DNA of 64,000 nucleotides from Aselliscus stoliczkanus (taxonomy: Eukaryota; Chordata; Mammalia; Chiroptera; Hipposideridae), in NCBI GenBank assembly GCA_033961575.1, contig CM066738.1:104805478-104869477 (forward strand), in the 5' to 3' direction. Every line of letters starts with the position of its first letter. The first letter of the stretch is position 1. The notes below the pieces were generated by a model, which was given only the letters and a program-made list of their open reading frames with translations, was not told the DNA's origin and ran no database searches. The translations under genes were made by a program, and so were the position numbers. Shown in pieces: positions 9,852 to 21,235 of the stretch.

Positions 9852-12375
9852 TACTTTAATCCTTTTCCAAAAGGCCCTTTGGGGAAAATGATTGTGGGAA
9901 TAGAAATGCCTTTTTGAAAAGGTATTAGTAAACCCAATGGTACTGGTAAAACCTTTAACAATAAGATCGGATTTGGAGGTTTGGGAGATATATAGTCAGA
10001 AAAAAATCTCTTCGGCCCCTCAAAAGTAGATCTCTGGAGCCTGCAGGATTCATGGACTAGCCAGATTTTCATTAATGAGAATTAGCAATCTTTTGTTTTC
10101 TTGGGTAAAACTTTGAATGCTGAGGGCATGAAATAAGCTTTTCTTATCTTGAATTCAGGCTGATCTGGTGATGCTATCTCGCTGTAGAACTTTTTTAGTT
10201 TGCATTGTTGTTATTATTGAAACTAATTGTTAGAGACGCCTCCATGTAGCTCCTGCAGATTCAAAGACGGGGGTTCCCTCTGTTGGAGTCATTTTTCTTC
10301 TTTGATCTCTAAGGCATTTTCCTGTATCTGCCGCAGATTGCTTCATATGTTCTTTCTGGAGGCTTTTCAGGTTTGAATGTGCATCATTTGTAACAACTAG
10401 AGGACTTAAGTAAAATGCATATTTTCAGTGAGGCTTGGGGAGGGGTTCAGATTAGAAGTCAGTAGGTCTGGAGTGGGCACTGGCCACATGAGCTGCATTT
10501 CAGATACGCCGCCCTCTTGATTCTGCTGTAGGTGGTTCACAGACTACTCAAGAAGCAGAGTTTTCCCTTGTGTTACATCTTCTTGTGTTCCATATTGTAT
10601 CTTCTCAATTAGACTATCAGGTTCTTGAGAGTTTGGACTGAAGAACTCAGGGCTGTGCCTGTGGCTGGCATTTAGAATACTTTTCTTAAATGAATTACTG
10701 CTAATTCTAACTTCATCAGTGCTACCTATTCATGGACTGTGTGTTCTTTTAGTTGCGTATCTTCTTTCCTCTCTTCCCTCCCTCCCTCCTTCCTTCCCTC
10801 TGTTCCTTCCTTATTTCCTTTTCCTATCTCTTTATTTTTTCTTATCTCTTTTTTGGCTTAATTTTTTTCCTATCTCTATCAAAATAAATTTTCTCAACAC
10901 CTAGATGTTTTGAGGGGCTCTACAACATGAACTAATTGTACTTGGGCTAATATTTTAAATAATATTATATTTCATGTGTTTCCGATTTCAAGCAAGATTC
11001 TTAGAAATGTGTTTTTAATTGGTTATCAGATGCTGTCTGGATTTAATTGTTGCTTTGATTAGAAGACAGAGTACATAATTTTTATGCCTACTTCATGTTC
11101 AGAATTGCAATACTGTTTTGTTAGGTAAAGTGGTAAAAATTAACTCCATGCTAACATTCTCTGGGATATGTTTGTTGGTGTTAATTGAGTCAGGAAGCCA
11201 AGGTTCGGGACATGCAGAAATAAGCAAACTACAGTGTAAGAGCATTACAAAAGTGTGCACAGTGTACAGACATTACAGAACGACATTAACAAACTTACAG
11301 AAAGGACTTAGAATTAGTGATTCCAGCTATAGTTTTTGGTTCATCTATTGTTTTTAGAGCTTAATTTTGGGAATTAGAGGTGTATGGTTCACCTGAAATC
11401 TTCAAGCTTTTTCTTCAAGTCTCCTATGAACAATAGTTTCTTTTCAGCAATTACCATTGACATGAGTTATAATCTTCTTTTAAAGAGCCAATGCTATCCT
11501 TTGTGGAAATAGCAGGAACGTCTTTTGAAAGCTGTGAAGCCAGAGAAATGAGAACTCATTCCACAGCTAATTTCTCTATGGTTAATTGCAAATTTACCAT
11601 TCAGGGGGTCATCCTATCTTCTCTGTCCTCTTCGAGAACAGAGCAATTATTCAGAGAGATGGTTTCTGTCTTGATAGACAACATGCAAAATACATAACAT
11701 CTATTGAAAATTAAACGGGAAGAGAAAGATAAATTTTATAACCTAGAGATTTGATTAGTTTGTTTGATTAGAAGTTCACAGATAACTCTGCAGTCTCAGG
11801 TGTAATGAGTTACAATACACTGACGCAAGTTAAAATAAATAGAACAATGGCATGTCATGAAAAACTTAAAAAGCACTGCATATGAGCTATATTCTGAAAA
11901 TAGCAATACAATTAATTTACTAGATTGAATTTCTCTCATATTCTAAGAAAAGGCTAAATCCAATAGAATATATTTAACATACAATGAAAAAATAGCAGCA
12001 AATCTTAATTCAAATTTAACTGAACTCATGTGAAATGCCTAGTATGAGAAACTGAATCCCCATTCGAAAACCTTTTTAAGAATAAAATGGATGCTTTTCT
12101 GAATTATAAATTGTAGCTATTATTATTCTTGAATATATATAGAACCTCATATAAAATATTTTTGAGGTCTGTAAATATGAATGTGATTTGTAGTTAAAAT
12201 TAGATAAATTGAGAAATGATAACAACCGTATGTTCAGTCATTTAGACCTCTGAAAGCTAGTTTTGTGAATAATATGCTAAAATATCCAAAAATATAAAAG
12301 TGAATCAATAGCATTTAAACTGGTCTTCACACAGATTTGGATGAACATGTAAAATGTGAAAATGTTAACACCTCT
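9852..12375. other. No gene recognised; CT-rich patch
   Basis: Unique sequence with a degenerate pyrimidine tract at about 10765-10860. The frames at 9833-10072 (-), 11118-11357 (+) and 11491-11697 (+) carry no recognisable motif. Confidence 0.4.
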
Positions 12376-12912
12376 TGACTCAAAACTGTTTAGTGACATC
12401 CCATTAATTTTTAGATGATGTCCAAAACTTTTGACAAGGCTTTCAACAAGTTTCATCAGTTGGCCACAGCCTCAATGCTCACATCTCACCTTTTCCCTCT
12501 TGACACCTTCCCACCACCTCCAGCCATCCTAGGTTTTTCTCAGTTCTCCCAATAGATCCTTCCCTTTGCCCTTTGCCTCAGAACCTTTGCCCTTGTTAGT
12601 TCCTCTGCTTGAAATAACAATTCTTAATTCTTAATCACTTTTCTCTTCTTCAAGATTCAGCTTCCTCTACCCCTTCCCTGCTCAACTCGGGAACTTTGTC
12701 TTTCTTCTGCCGGCCCTTTCCCAACCCTTCTGTTGTGACCCCACCTTCTGCTTCCACTAATGAGCTTTGCCACACACCCTTCCAGTGATCTGTCAATTGC
12801 CTTTCTCCTTGCCTATCAAAGAGCAGATTTTCTTTTACTGTAATTCAATGTTGCAGATGTAACTCAGTGTTTCACATATAGAAGGTACTCAAAAATATTA
12901 TTTAATGGGTGA
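12376..12912 (+). mobile_element. LINE L2, 3' portion
   Basis: Contains the L2 hallmarks in order: CTTTGCCTCAGAACCTTTGCCC, GCTTGAAATAACAATTCTT (the 'tgcctggaatgctcttcc' position), TTCAAGATTCAGCTTCCTC, and the terminal AGAAGGTACTCAAAAATATTATTTAATG (the 'agtaggtgctcaataaatatttgttgaatg' position). It is strongly diverged, as expected for an element of this age. Confidence 0.75.
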
Positions 12913-13528
12913 ATAAAAAAATTAGACATTTAAGTTATCAAAAACTGTATATTTGGGAAGGTATTTGTAGCCTGCCTTAATTAACTCAGAAGTCCCATTC
13001 CATCTGCCATTTTTTTTCCACAGAAACTTCCTTTTCGTATCGCCTCTGAATTATGAGACACAACCTTTTTAATATGTTAAAATGTCTTCAGTAGAGAAGT
13101 CCCCATTTATTCATAGTTTTGTATTTTGAGGCTTTAGTCACCCATGGTTAACTATGATCTGAAATTATTAAATGGAAAATTCAAGAAATAAGCAACTGAA
13201 GTAAGTTTAAAATTGTGGGCTTTTCTGAGTAGCATAATGAAATCTCATGCCATCCCACTCTGTCCACCACCCCTTTGTCCAGCATTTCCACATTGTAGAT
13301 GCTCCCTGCCTGTTAGTCACTTAGTAGCCAGCTCAGTTATTAGAGTGACTATTGCAGTATCACATTACTGTATTCAAATAACCCTTATTTTACTTAATAA
13401 TAGCCCCAGAGCCATCCACATAACTTTTATTGCCATGAGTTGTTATAATTGTTCTATGAGGTATGATAAAAAAAAATATGGTAAGTGTTTAAATTTAAAA
13501 AATTATTACAGTAAGAGACACATTGCCA

Positions 13529-13741
13529 TTAATCCCCCTCAGAATACTCCCCCTCACTTAGAACACACTTATTCCATCGTTCTTGCCACCTTCTGAAGCA
13601 GTTCTGGAAGTCCTCTTTCGTGAGTGTCTTTAGTTGCTCTGTCATGGCCTCCTCCATGTCCTGAATCATTTTGACTTTGGGGAAGAGCCAGAAGTCACAT
13701 GGTGCCAGATCCAGTGAATAAGGTGGATGAGGACACACCAT
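13529..13741 (-). pseudogene. Mariner transposase C-terminal fragment
   Basis: A 70-codon open remnant read on the minus strand. It begins MVCPHPPYSLDLAPCDFWLF and continues FPKVK..., then EDFQNCFRRWQERWNKC, the normal order near the C-terminus of mariner transposases. Upstream, the text for HHDNAPCHTSLL lies at about 13765-13805 in a nearby frame. The DNA-binding N-terminus and the first catalytic aspartate are absent. Non-functional. Confidence 0.8.
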
Positions 13742-13952
13742 AATGATTTTATTTGACAGAAATTGCCATACCAGAAGTGATGTGTGACATGGAGCATTGT
13801 CATGATGGAGGACTCAGTACAGACACTCACGATAGAGGACTTCCAGAACTGCTTCAGAAAGTGGCAAGAATGATGGGATAAGTGTGTTTGAAGTAAGTGG
13901 GAATATTTTGAGGAGGAGGATTAATAGCAATGTGTCTATTTACTGTAATATT

Positions 13953-14039
13953 TTTTTTTAAGCTTACAGCAGAGGATAGTTTATTAGGGTAGAAACTAAC
14001 AGTTCTCACAACGAGAGGGGGTCCCGACTGGGTTACCCT
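13953..14039 (-). mobile_element. Short poly(A) retrocopy inside the mariner
   Basis: An 87-base insertion bounded by TGTAATATT at 13944-13952 and 14040-14048. Read on the minus strand, it ends with AATAAA (complement of 13980-13985), then about 20 bases, then an A run (the T run at 13952-13959). It has the form of a severely 5'-truncated retrocopy of a polyadenylated transcript. The source is unknown; a GC-rich stretch before AATAAA would fit an LTR R region, but this is only a guess. Confidence 0.6.
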
Positions 14040-14274
14040 TGTAATATTGTCTTTTTTTAAAACATTCATCATATCTTTTTATCACATCTCGTATTTTATT
14101 ATTATTATTGTTAATCTCTTACTGTGCCTAATTTATAAATTGAACTTTATCACAGGTATGTCTGCACAGGGAGAAACATAGTATCTGTAAAGTTCGGTAC
14201 TATCTGTGGCTTCAGGCATCCACTGGGGGGTCTTGGAATGTTCCCCCACAGATAAGGGGATGCTACTGTAGGTC

Positions 14275-15095
14275 CATTTTCAGGCTTCCCCGCATGAGCT
14301 ATGGCATAATCTCCTACCTGTATTTGCTACTTCCCCCATCCATAGATACTTCATGCCACAATTAAAGGTAATTTTTATAAAATGACTATTCATCCTGTTA
14401 TTTTCCTGCTAAATTTAAATGATATTTTTCATTTCTAAATATTATTTTCCAAAACTCATTTTTAAACTATCTTATAGTTTTTACCATGAGTTTACATCCT
14501 ACTAGCTCTACTACTATTTTATTTAAAATTTTTCTTTCGGGCAATTCCCCTTTTTAACTTAAATTCATTTAAAAACACCACTGTTGGTAACTACTATAGG
14601 TAGAAAACGTTTTTACTTTCATTAACAGCATGAAGCAGCTGAAAGAAAACCAATGAAAACTTGGCAATATTATTAAATTCTAGCTGGGAAATGCTATTTG
14701 TTGACACACAAAGTGGAGATTGCTCCTTATTAATAAAATTAGCAAATGCCACTGAGATGTTAAAAGCCATGTTACTAGCAAGGTATAACACTTGCTATAA
14801 GATAATTAAGAAAATCAAAAGAGAATTGCAGAGAGAATAACTTCAGCATAGAGATTTAATATTATTTGATGTTCTGACTTATATTGTGAATGAATATGGC
14901 CTCTATTTCCAGTAGTAATTTTCCCATAATTTAGGTCTTAGCCTTTTCCTTCACCCTCTTCTCTGAACAATTTCTTTGTGTGTTGCAAGAGACCCTTGAT
15001 GGTTTAAATCTAAATCTTACCCAGCATTCCAGCTTTGTGTCCCAACGTTCTCTCACACGTACCTGGTGCACCTGTCAGGCGAAACTACTGGTGAT
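14275..15095. other. No gene recognised
   Basis: AT-rich unique sequence without a recognised repeat. The frame at 14594-14791 (-) has no supporting feature. Confidence 0.4.
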
Positions 15096-15097
15096 TC

Positions 15098-15174
15098 CTA
15101 AGCCAGTGTTTCTCCATCTCAGTACTATTGACACTTTGGTTCAGATAATTCTTTGTTTGAGGAGGTTGTAGGTA
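15098..15174 (-). mobile_element. MER20 hAT-Charlie fragment
   Basis: GTGTTTCTCCATCTCAGTACT, then ATTGACACTTTGG and CAGATAATTCTTTGTTTG, is the start of MER20 read from its 3' end. The copy stops abruptly where L1 sequence begins, so the L1 probably truncated it. Confidence 0.7.
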
Positions 15175-15177
15175 GTC

Positions 15178-16005
15178 ATACCTCAAATCATATACACGAT
15201 TGAACTCAAAATGGATCATAGAGTTGAATATAAAAGCTCGAACTATAAAACTTTTAGAAGAAAACACAGGAAAAAACCTTTTAACCTTGGGTCAGTCAAA
15301 GATATCTTAGGTGTAGCACCAAATCACAATCCATAAAAGAAAAAAAAAAGGTAAGTTGGACTTCCTCAAACTGGCCCTAGAAAAGGCACTATAAAGAGAG
15401 TGAAAAAACAAGCCACAGAATGGGAGAAAACATTTTCCTAGCATATACCTGATAAAAGACTTATATCCAGAATATATAAAAAACTTTCAAAACTGAATGA
15501 GAATCAAATACGCTGATAAATAGGGCAATATATTTGAACAAACACTTTACCAAAGAAGACATATAAATAACAGATAAGCTAATAAAAATGTTTAACAACA
15601 TTAATATTAGAGAACTGCAAATTAAAATTACATTTTGATATAACTAGATAACTATTAGAATGGCTAATACTAATGGCTCAGACCAAGTATTGGTGAGGAT
15701 GGGGGACAGCTGGAACTCGCATGGACTGCTGCTGGGGATGCAAAAAATTAAATTTGCTCTGGAAAACAGTTGGTCAGTTTCTTAAAATTTAACTGCATAT
15801 CTACTGTGATCCAGGGATTTCACTCCGAGGTATTTCCCATAGAGCAATGAAATCATATGTCCATATAAAAACTTGTACAAGAATGTTCACAACTGCCCTG
15901 TTTGCTCTATAGTCTTACTCAAACTAGAAAGAACCCAAATGTCTATCAACAGGTAAAGTGATAAACAAATTTTGATGAAAAAACCATGTAGATGTGTCCA
16001 AAAAT
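15178..16005 (+). mobile_element. LINE-1 ORF2 C-terminal and 3' region
   Basis: Recognisable L1 text: AAACACAGGAAAAAACCTTT, AAAGATATCTTAGGTGTAGC, AATGGGAGAAAACATTTTCC, TGATAAAAGACTTATATCCAG, AATTAAAATTACATTTTGATA, CTGCTGCTGGGGATGCAAAA. Stops and shifts break the frame. Sense orientation. Confidence 0.85.
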
Positions 16006-17390
16006 AATTAGTTTGAGCAAATTTTTATCAGCCCATAGACTTCTTTGTACCCCTTAGCTTCTCTGACAAGTTTCTCAGGGTGTGTTCCAGAGCCTGACTT
16101 CTTCATTTCCCAATCTGTTGTGAAGGCTGGACGATGAGTGATGGGAAGAAGGATATTGTTCTCCAAAATTGCCAGTTAATGAAAGGGGAAGACATGTCCA
16201 CATCCATATGTGTTATTTTATATTATATATTATATATGTCAAATAGAAAGTGTATTATATACATATCCCTCCTCTTCTCGAATATAGAACACATTTCGCC
16301 AACTTGCACATGCTCACTGCTGATCCGCAGGGGTGGATCTGCTCCATGTAGATACTCAGGGACCCAGGCTCAAGGAGCAGTGATCATCACAGTCAAAACT
16401 CCAAAGGAAAATCCCTACAAGCTCTTGCATTGGCAATGAAATGTATTGGCCTTACAAGGTACTTTCACCTGGCTGACAACTCACTGGACAGAAGGAGCCA
16501 CATGGCTGCCCATCCACAAGGGGTCCAGGAAGATGGAGAGACAGGAGTGTTTAGAAAACAGTGGTAATAACTACCACTGAGAGAAACACACTTTTAAGTC
16601 CTTTCCAGTGTTTTCTTTCAGGATGCTTTAGTTTCCAGGGAGCCTCACAGCTTGACGTGGTACAAGTACATCATGTCTTTACTGTTTATCCCTGCGAGAG
16701 CCCTAAGTTGTCACTACAGTTATCCCTGTGAAATTTCTACCTGCCATGTGGCTTAACCAGGACTGTGAAATGGAAGAAGTGTCAGATCTCTGAGGCATGT
16801 TGTTTTCTTCATTGTGTTTCCTTTCTCAGGAGGAGGGGATGAAAGGAATTGCGCATAGACATGGGTTTTCAAATTGTGTTTGGTCTTTAGTTGGATTATG
16901 ATTGCTTTATAAATATTTTAGTTTTTATGTTACATAATTGAAAAATATGAGAGACTGTATTTCTGGCTCTACTGAAGACAGTGAAATTTAATCTGAGTAT
17001 TTGTGATACATATTCTGTTATCATAATTTAAACATAATGATTTGAGGAGATTTTTTTAGTTTATATCTCACTCTAGATAATGGTATAGCTTTAAAGGGTG
17101 CAATTTGGCACTGACAGTACCAATGGTGATACCGATAATACTCTCTGCTAGTGAGGCTCTGATACAAATGAAGCAGAGTTCAGTTTTTAAATGTGCATTG
17201 AATTCCTTAACAGCATCTGATAGCATTAACACAGCTAAGCATGGGAGTCAAAAGGTATTTTTGATAAAATAAAAAGTAAACAATCAAAAATGCTCATTAC
17301 TTTACTTTTTGGTGGAAAGGTGAAGAATACAAAGTTCATAGTAGAGAGATAGGGAGTTTTGGTAAAAGATGCTAACATCCAATAATGATA
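16006..17390. other. Unclassified sequence, possible old repeat
   Basis: 16060-16570 reads like an old dispersed repeat (for example AAGGTACTTTCACCTGGCTG and ACTCACTGGACAGAAGGAGC), but I cannot name the family. The 101-codon frame at 16134-16439 falls in it and has no recognisable domain. 16575-17390 holds nothing I recognise. Confidence 0.35.
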
Positions 17391-17391
17391 T

Positions 17392-17590
17392 TTATTCAGC
17401 ATCCATTGTAGTGTAGGCACTAATTAGGCCCCTTGCATTTCTTACCTCATTTAACCTTCACAGCACCTCCATGGAAGAGACATATTCCCAAGTGAGCACA
17501 CCGAGGCCAGTGAGATATGTAGCTACCCAAGGTCACAGATTATAAGAGCTAAGACTCAAACCCAGATCAGCCAGACCTCTGAGCTTTGGT
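17392..17590 (+). mobile_element. MIR SINE
   Basis: MIR core and flank in order: TACCTCATTTAACCTTCACA, then CCAAGGTCACAGATTATAAG, then AGACTCAAACCCAGATCAG. Diverged, as usual for MIR. Confidence 0.8.
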
Positions 17591-17591
17591 T

Positions 17592-19750
17592 TTTCTATAT
17601 TATTCCCAACCTTAGTATTTCCAGTGAATTTAACTGGGAAATCTATTCCCTTCTTACTTGAAACCAGAGAGTGAAATAATGAGCTCTGCAAAGTGCGTTG
17701 TGCTAGGAGTAGATTCTAATGGGATAATTGTAAGACTTGTGTCATCAGGAATCATGGAGCCTTGGTCTGAATTGCTCAAGCTGGTCACTAGCTAGACAGC
17801 AGCGACAGGGGTCAGCCCACCCTGAAGGAGGGGTACAGCCACTGAGATGGGGAGGTTGTGTCCAGGGCACAAAACAGGCCATTCAGCAGGCCAAAGCTAA
17901 TATCTCCACTCAGAGATTCCTAGTACCAGTGAATGCAAGGAAGTTATCATGGAGGTCTAAGAGGTGTGCATTTCTTCTCAGGCAGCAGGGGGACCAAGGA
18001 AAACATAGTCTTGCACATTTGTGGAGATGACAGCATAGGATATCGGTGGTCATTAAAATGATACTGAGTCTATGTCTAGGGGACAAGAACAGGTCAATAC
18101 ACCAACAAGAGTCACATAAGGGGTCTCATATGGCTCACCTGCACTTCAGCAGTGTCACAGGCAGGAAGTTCCACGCAGGGCTGAGGGGAGCCCTGTTGCC
18201 TGACTGGTGGGACTGACTCGGGTTGTCCAGAGGACCAGAGGCAGCACCGAGATCGGAACTTTGGCCACACATAGCTACCACAATGCCAAACTCAGAGAAA
18301 TATGATGTGTAGTTCAGCAACACCACACCATTAAGCAATTATAAGTATTTGGTCTTATGTAAACCTTGGTTTCCTGTTTAATGAGCAGATAAAAAGTGAT
18401 TTGCTGTTTAGCAATGTTGCAGCCCTTGGGATCAGCCTGTTTGTATTATATCTGTTTGTAGCATCACTGTCTCACACTGGTAAGCATCTCAGGGTCTGCT
18501 CCACAGTGGTAGTGTCAGGGAGGTTCCCACTTAGCAAATACAGCAAATCTATAGCCCCTACACAGACATTTAATTTTGGATATTTGGTGGAAACAGTGAT
18601 GAGAGAACATAAAGCCCTTCCTTAGTTTCTGATGAGGGCCTGTATCTTCTGAAAATTCAACATGAGGGATAATATAGGGAGCAAAGGACAGATATGGATG
18701 TGCTGCAAAGTGGTGCTTACTTCCCGAGGAAAACAGTTTTTTCTTCTCTCACAAAATGTGATGCATAAGAATTTTGACTTTTCCTAGAGATCATCTTATA
18801 AGAGTGTAAGCGACGTTCTTCTTATTCTATGAATGTTTACTTTAGCGTAGAAATAGCCATGGAAACTTCCTATCACAGGCTATCTATTTTCTGAGGTGCT
18901 CAAATGAGGAAGGCCAAGAAGACCAAGTCAGATTATTCAAGGATGAAGATTCAATTTGCCCCCTTTTCTTATATCTTTTCTTGCCTTTTGTCCATTTCAG
19001 GACTCATTAACACCTACATTAAAGGATAGGAAGGCAAAATGGGATGAAAGGAAATTCTTCACTTTCAGATGATAATAATCTTTCAGGTTATTAATTTTTC
19101 ATTAATGAAACCTCTGATCAAAATTGTGTGGAGCTTTGCCCTTTCTGGGAAGCTGATGGATTTTCTCTGTCAGGTATACTTCCATTCTACAATAACTTGC
19201 AGTTGGTTACTGTATCACAAAATTAAAGTCATTTTATAAGCTCACATATCTAATATTATTTATTTCTTCATGTGTATGTGATGCTGATTACTTGTGATCT
19301 TCAATTATTTATGCTAATGTTTTGTCATTATCATTACCACTTTTATGTACATTCCAGTTGGTGATGATTTGAGATCTCTAAAAAATAGTGTTCTTCTTTT
19401 TTGGATTACATGTTTTGAAATCCTTTTAATAGTTATTAGAAATATAACACCATTGGTTATTTGATACTAAAACAGAAGAACTATATTATTGAATAGAAAG
19501 ACACAGTGAGCCCCAAAGAGATATGTTTTAATCTTAGAGTTGTGGGGTCCAGTAAGGAGCAGTTTCTTCTGGCTGAATTTTATATTTCTGTGGATTAGGG
19601 GCTGCTTTTCACACATGCTTCTGCCTCTCTCTCATTGTCCCTTGTAAAATGTGCCATTCTTACTCTTCTAATTAAGTAACATATGGTAGGAGTGGAATAA
19701 AATATGTTGCTGATGATGCTTTGGCAAAATACTTAATAACTATAATAAAT
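17592..19750. other. No gene recognised
   Basis: 17740-18340 is GC-richer than its surroundings and carries open frames on both strands (17737-18030 +, 18135-18338 -), but I see no domain, splice pattern or repeat identity. It could be an unrecognised LTR or regulatory DNA. The rest is AT-rich unique sequence. Confidence 0.35.
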
Positions 19751-19756
19751 AGTTTC

Positions 19757-19905
19757 ACTATAAGTGCCAAACACTATGTTATTTGCAATGAATGCTTTAT
19801 TTAGTCCTCACAAATGATATATGAGTATGGCATTATTATCTGCATTTTATAGATACGACAACTGAAGGTTAGAGAATTTAATTAATCAAACTGGTGAGTG
19901 GTGGG
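19757..19905 (+). mobile_element. MIR SINE
   Basis: Core reading TTTATTTAGTCCTCACAAAT, then TATTATCTGCATTTTATAGA, then ACTGAAGGTTAGAGAATTTA. The A-rich MIR core with 'gaggaaactgaggcacagag' at the expected place has decayed. Confidence 0.75.
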
Positions 19906-20597
19906 GCCTTAGGCAGTCAGATTTCTGAGCACATGCTTTTGGTCACTGAAATGCGTATGAAGGACACCCAGGGTATCCTGTGTGGAAGTGAAGACCAGAT
20001 GGAGCAGAGTGAGGCAAAAGTACTTAACTGTAATAACAGCCTGAACACTTTTGTAGTAAACACAACAACAGTCAGCATAGTTTCTAGGAGTAAGAAAGAG
20101 ACAGAGCAACGGCTTGGTAGTATTTCAACAGCACTTTGAAAGAGATGATTTGCTGATTCTACATGATTGGGGGAAGCAAAGCCTTCTTTAGACGAAATGT
20201 CCCTAGAGAGGAAAGTGATCTTTCCTCAGTTTACCAGATACTCATGGCCAGCATTCCACAGAGGATACCTTCTTTCTCATGGCCTGCGTGCCAAACCACC
20301 TTTCATCTGCAATTGGTCTCAAACTGGAGATGCCTCAAAATAGTGACCTATGTATTCAGATAGCTCCTTTCGGATGAAAATAAACTGACATTCTGGTTTA
20401 CACATGATGCTAATGTATTTGGGGTTGCAATAGTCAACCCAAAGGAACATATGAAATCAAGTTTTTGAGTCTGATCAGAAGAGTCTGAGTTCTGTTGCCT
20501 GGTGACTCAGTTACAATCCTTTCCGTTTTTGAGACCTTGATCATGTACTGGGCCATGTCTCCTGATGTTGATGTTCCTGCAGGGCGTAGGTAGAATA

Positions 20598-20832
20598 CCA
20601 GGGGTGCCAAAAAATTGGATACAAGTGGGCACTTTGGTCAGTTGCTCAAGCAGTAGTTCGCCACAATCAGTAGTGTCTGGACACTGATGGTAACCACTTG
20701 GAGCACCGCTTGTAATTGTAAAAGTCAAATTGACTTGTATTCATCTTTTGTTATTGGTATATATTGAATATTACAATTTTAATACAGTTTTCATGTCTTA
20801 AAATGTGCATACATTTTTTTTGGCACCCTCTG
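20598..20832. mobile_element. 235-bp mariner-like MITE with TA flanks
   Basis: Flanked by TA at 20596-20597 and 20833-20834. The terminal inverted repeats read CCAGGGGTGCCAAAAAATTG on the left and, as the reverse complement of the right end, CAGAGGGTGCCAAAAAAAAT. The interior (TTGTAATTGTAAAAGTCAAA and onward) looks like the 3' flank of a transposase gene but has no open frame. This is a non-autonomous Tc1/mariner-type element. Confidence 0.75.
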
Positions 20833-21077
20833 TAGAATGGGTTTTCTAATCTTATAAAAAACATCAACAACAACAATAACCAACTGCACTATGGTAATAG
20901 TATTTCAGTTTTGGTACTTGTGCTAGTCTTGGGTGGAAATCATCCAGGGTATCCCCAAGCCTGCTCTCTACCCACACATTTCAATTTAAGCCTCTCAGGG
21001 GAGTGCCATTTGCCACCTCGTTTGTACAAGTTTGATCATTTTCATAAAAGAAGCTGGCTACTGGAAGATATTTTGGC

Positions 21078-21234
21078 CTACGATAGCGCTTCTCAAACTT
21101 GGCTGCACATTAAAATCATTCCCAGGAGCTTTTAACACTACTGATGCCCAGGCCACATCTCATACCAATTCAGCGTGTGTCCCTGGGGATAGAACTCCAC
21201 AGGTAATTCCAATATACAGCCAAGCATGAGAAAT
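21078..21234 (+). mobile_element. MER5-type hAT-Charlie element
   Basis: Begins CTTCTCAAACTTGGCTGCAC, then ATTAAAATCATTCCCAGGAG, then GATGCCCAGGCCACATCTCA, and ends CAGCCAAGCATGAGAA, an inverted echo of the start. These are MER5 features. Confidence 0.7.
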
Positions 21235-21235
21235 T

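Larger units (their letters stand above)
13457..14091. mobile_element. Palindromic mariner derivative, copy A
   Basis: Flanked by TA (13455-13456 and 14092-14093). The arms 13457-13633 and 13820-14091 (after removing the 87-base insertion and its duplicated 9-base target) are inverted copies of one another, about 176 bases each. Both derive from the 3' end of a mariner, including the last codons of its transposase. The spacer 13634-13819, read on the minus strand, encodes the mariner C-terminal catalytic region with HHDNAPCHTS and YSLDLAPCDFWLFPK, the segment carrying the last two metal-binding aspartates of the DD34D triad. The 5' half of the transposase is missing, so the copy cannot move by itself. 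Confidence 0.8.
13089..14268. mobile_element. Tigger-type DNA transposon, split by a mariner
   Basis: The left part (13089-13456) carries the Tigger text AGTCCCCATTTATTC, ATTATTAAATGGAAAATTC, TTAGTCACTTAGTAGCC and CAAATAACCCTTATTTTACT. The right part (14094-14268) carries TTCGGTACTATCTGTGG, CAGGCATCCACTGGGGG and AGATAAGGGGATGCTACTG. The two ends form inverted repeats beginning CAGTAG. The mariner derivative at 13457-14091 separates them. The transposase is absent: this is a short non-autonomous Tigger relative of pogo/Tc1 type. Confidence 0.75.

Noticed and set aside
13213..13596. 127-codon + frame
   Set aside because: Spans the Tigger/mariner junction; a chance frame in two transposons.
17737..18338. 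GC-richer block with frames on both strands, considered as an LTR
   Set aside because: No TG...CA ends, polyadenylation signal arrangement or primer-binding site that I can show.
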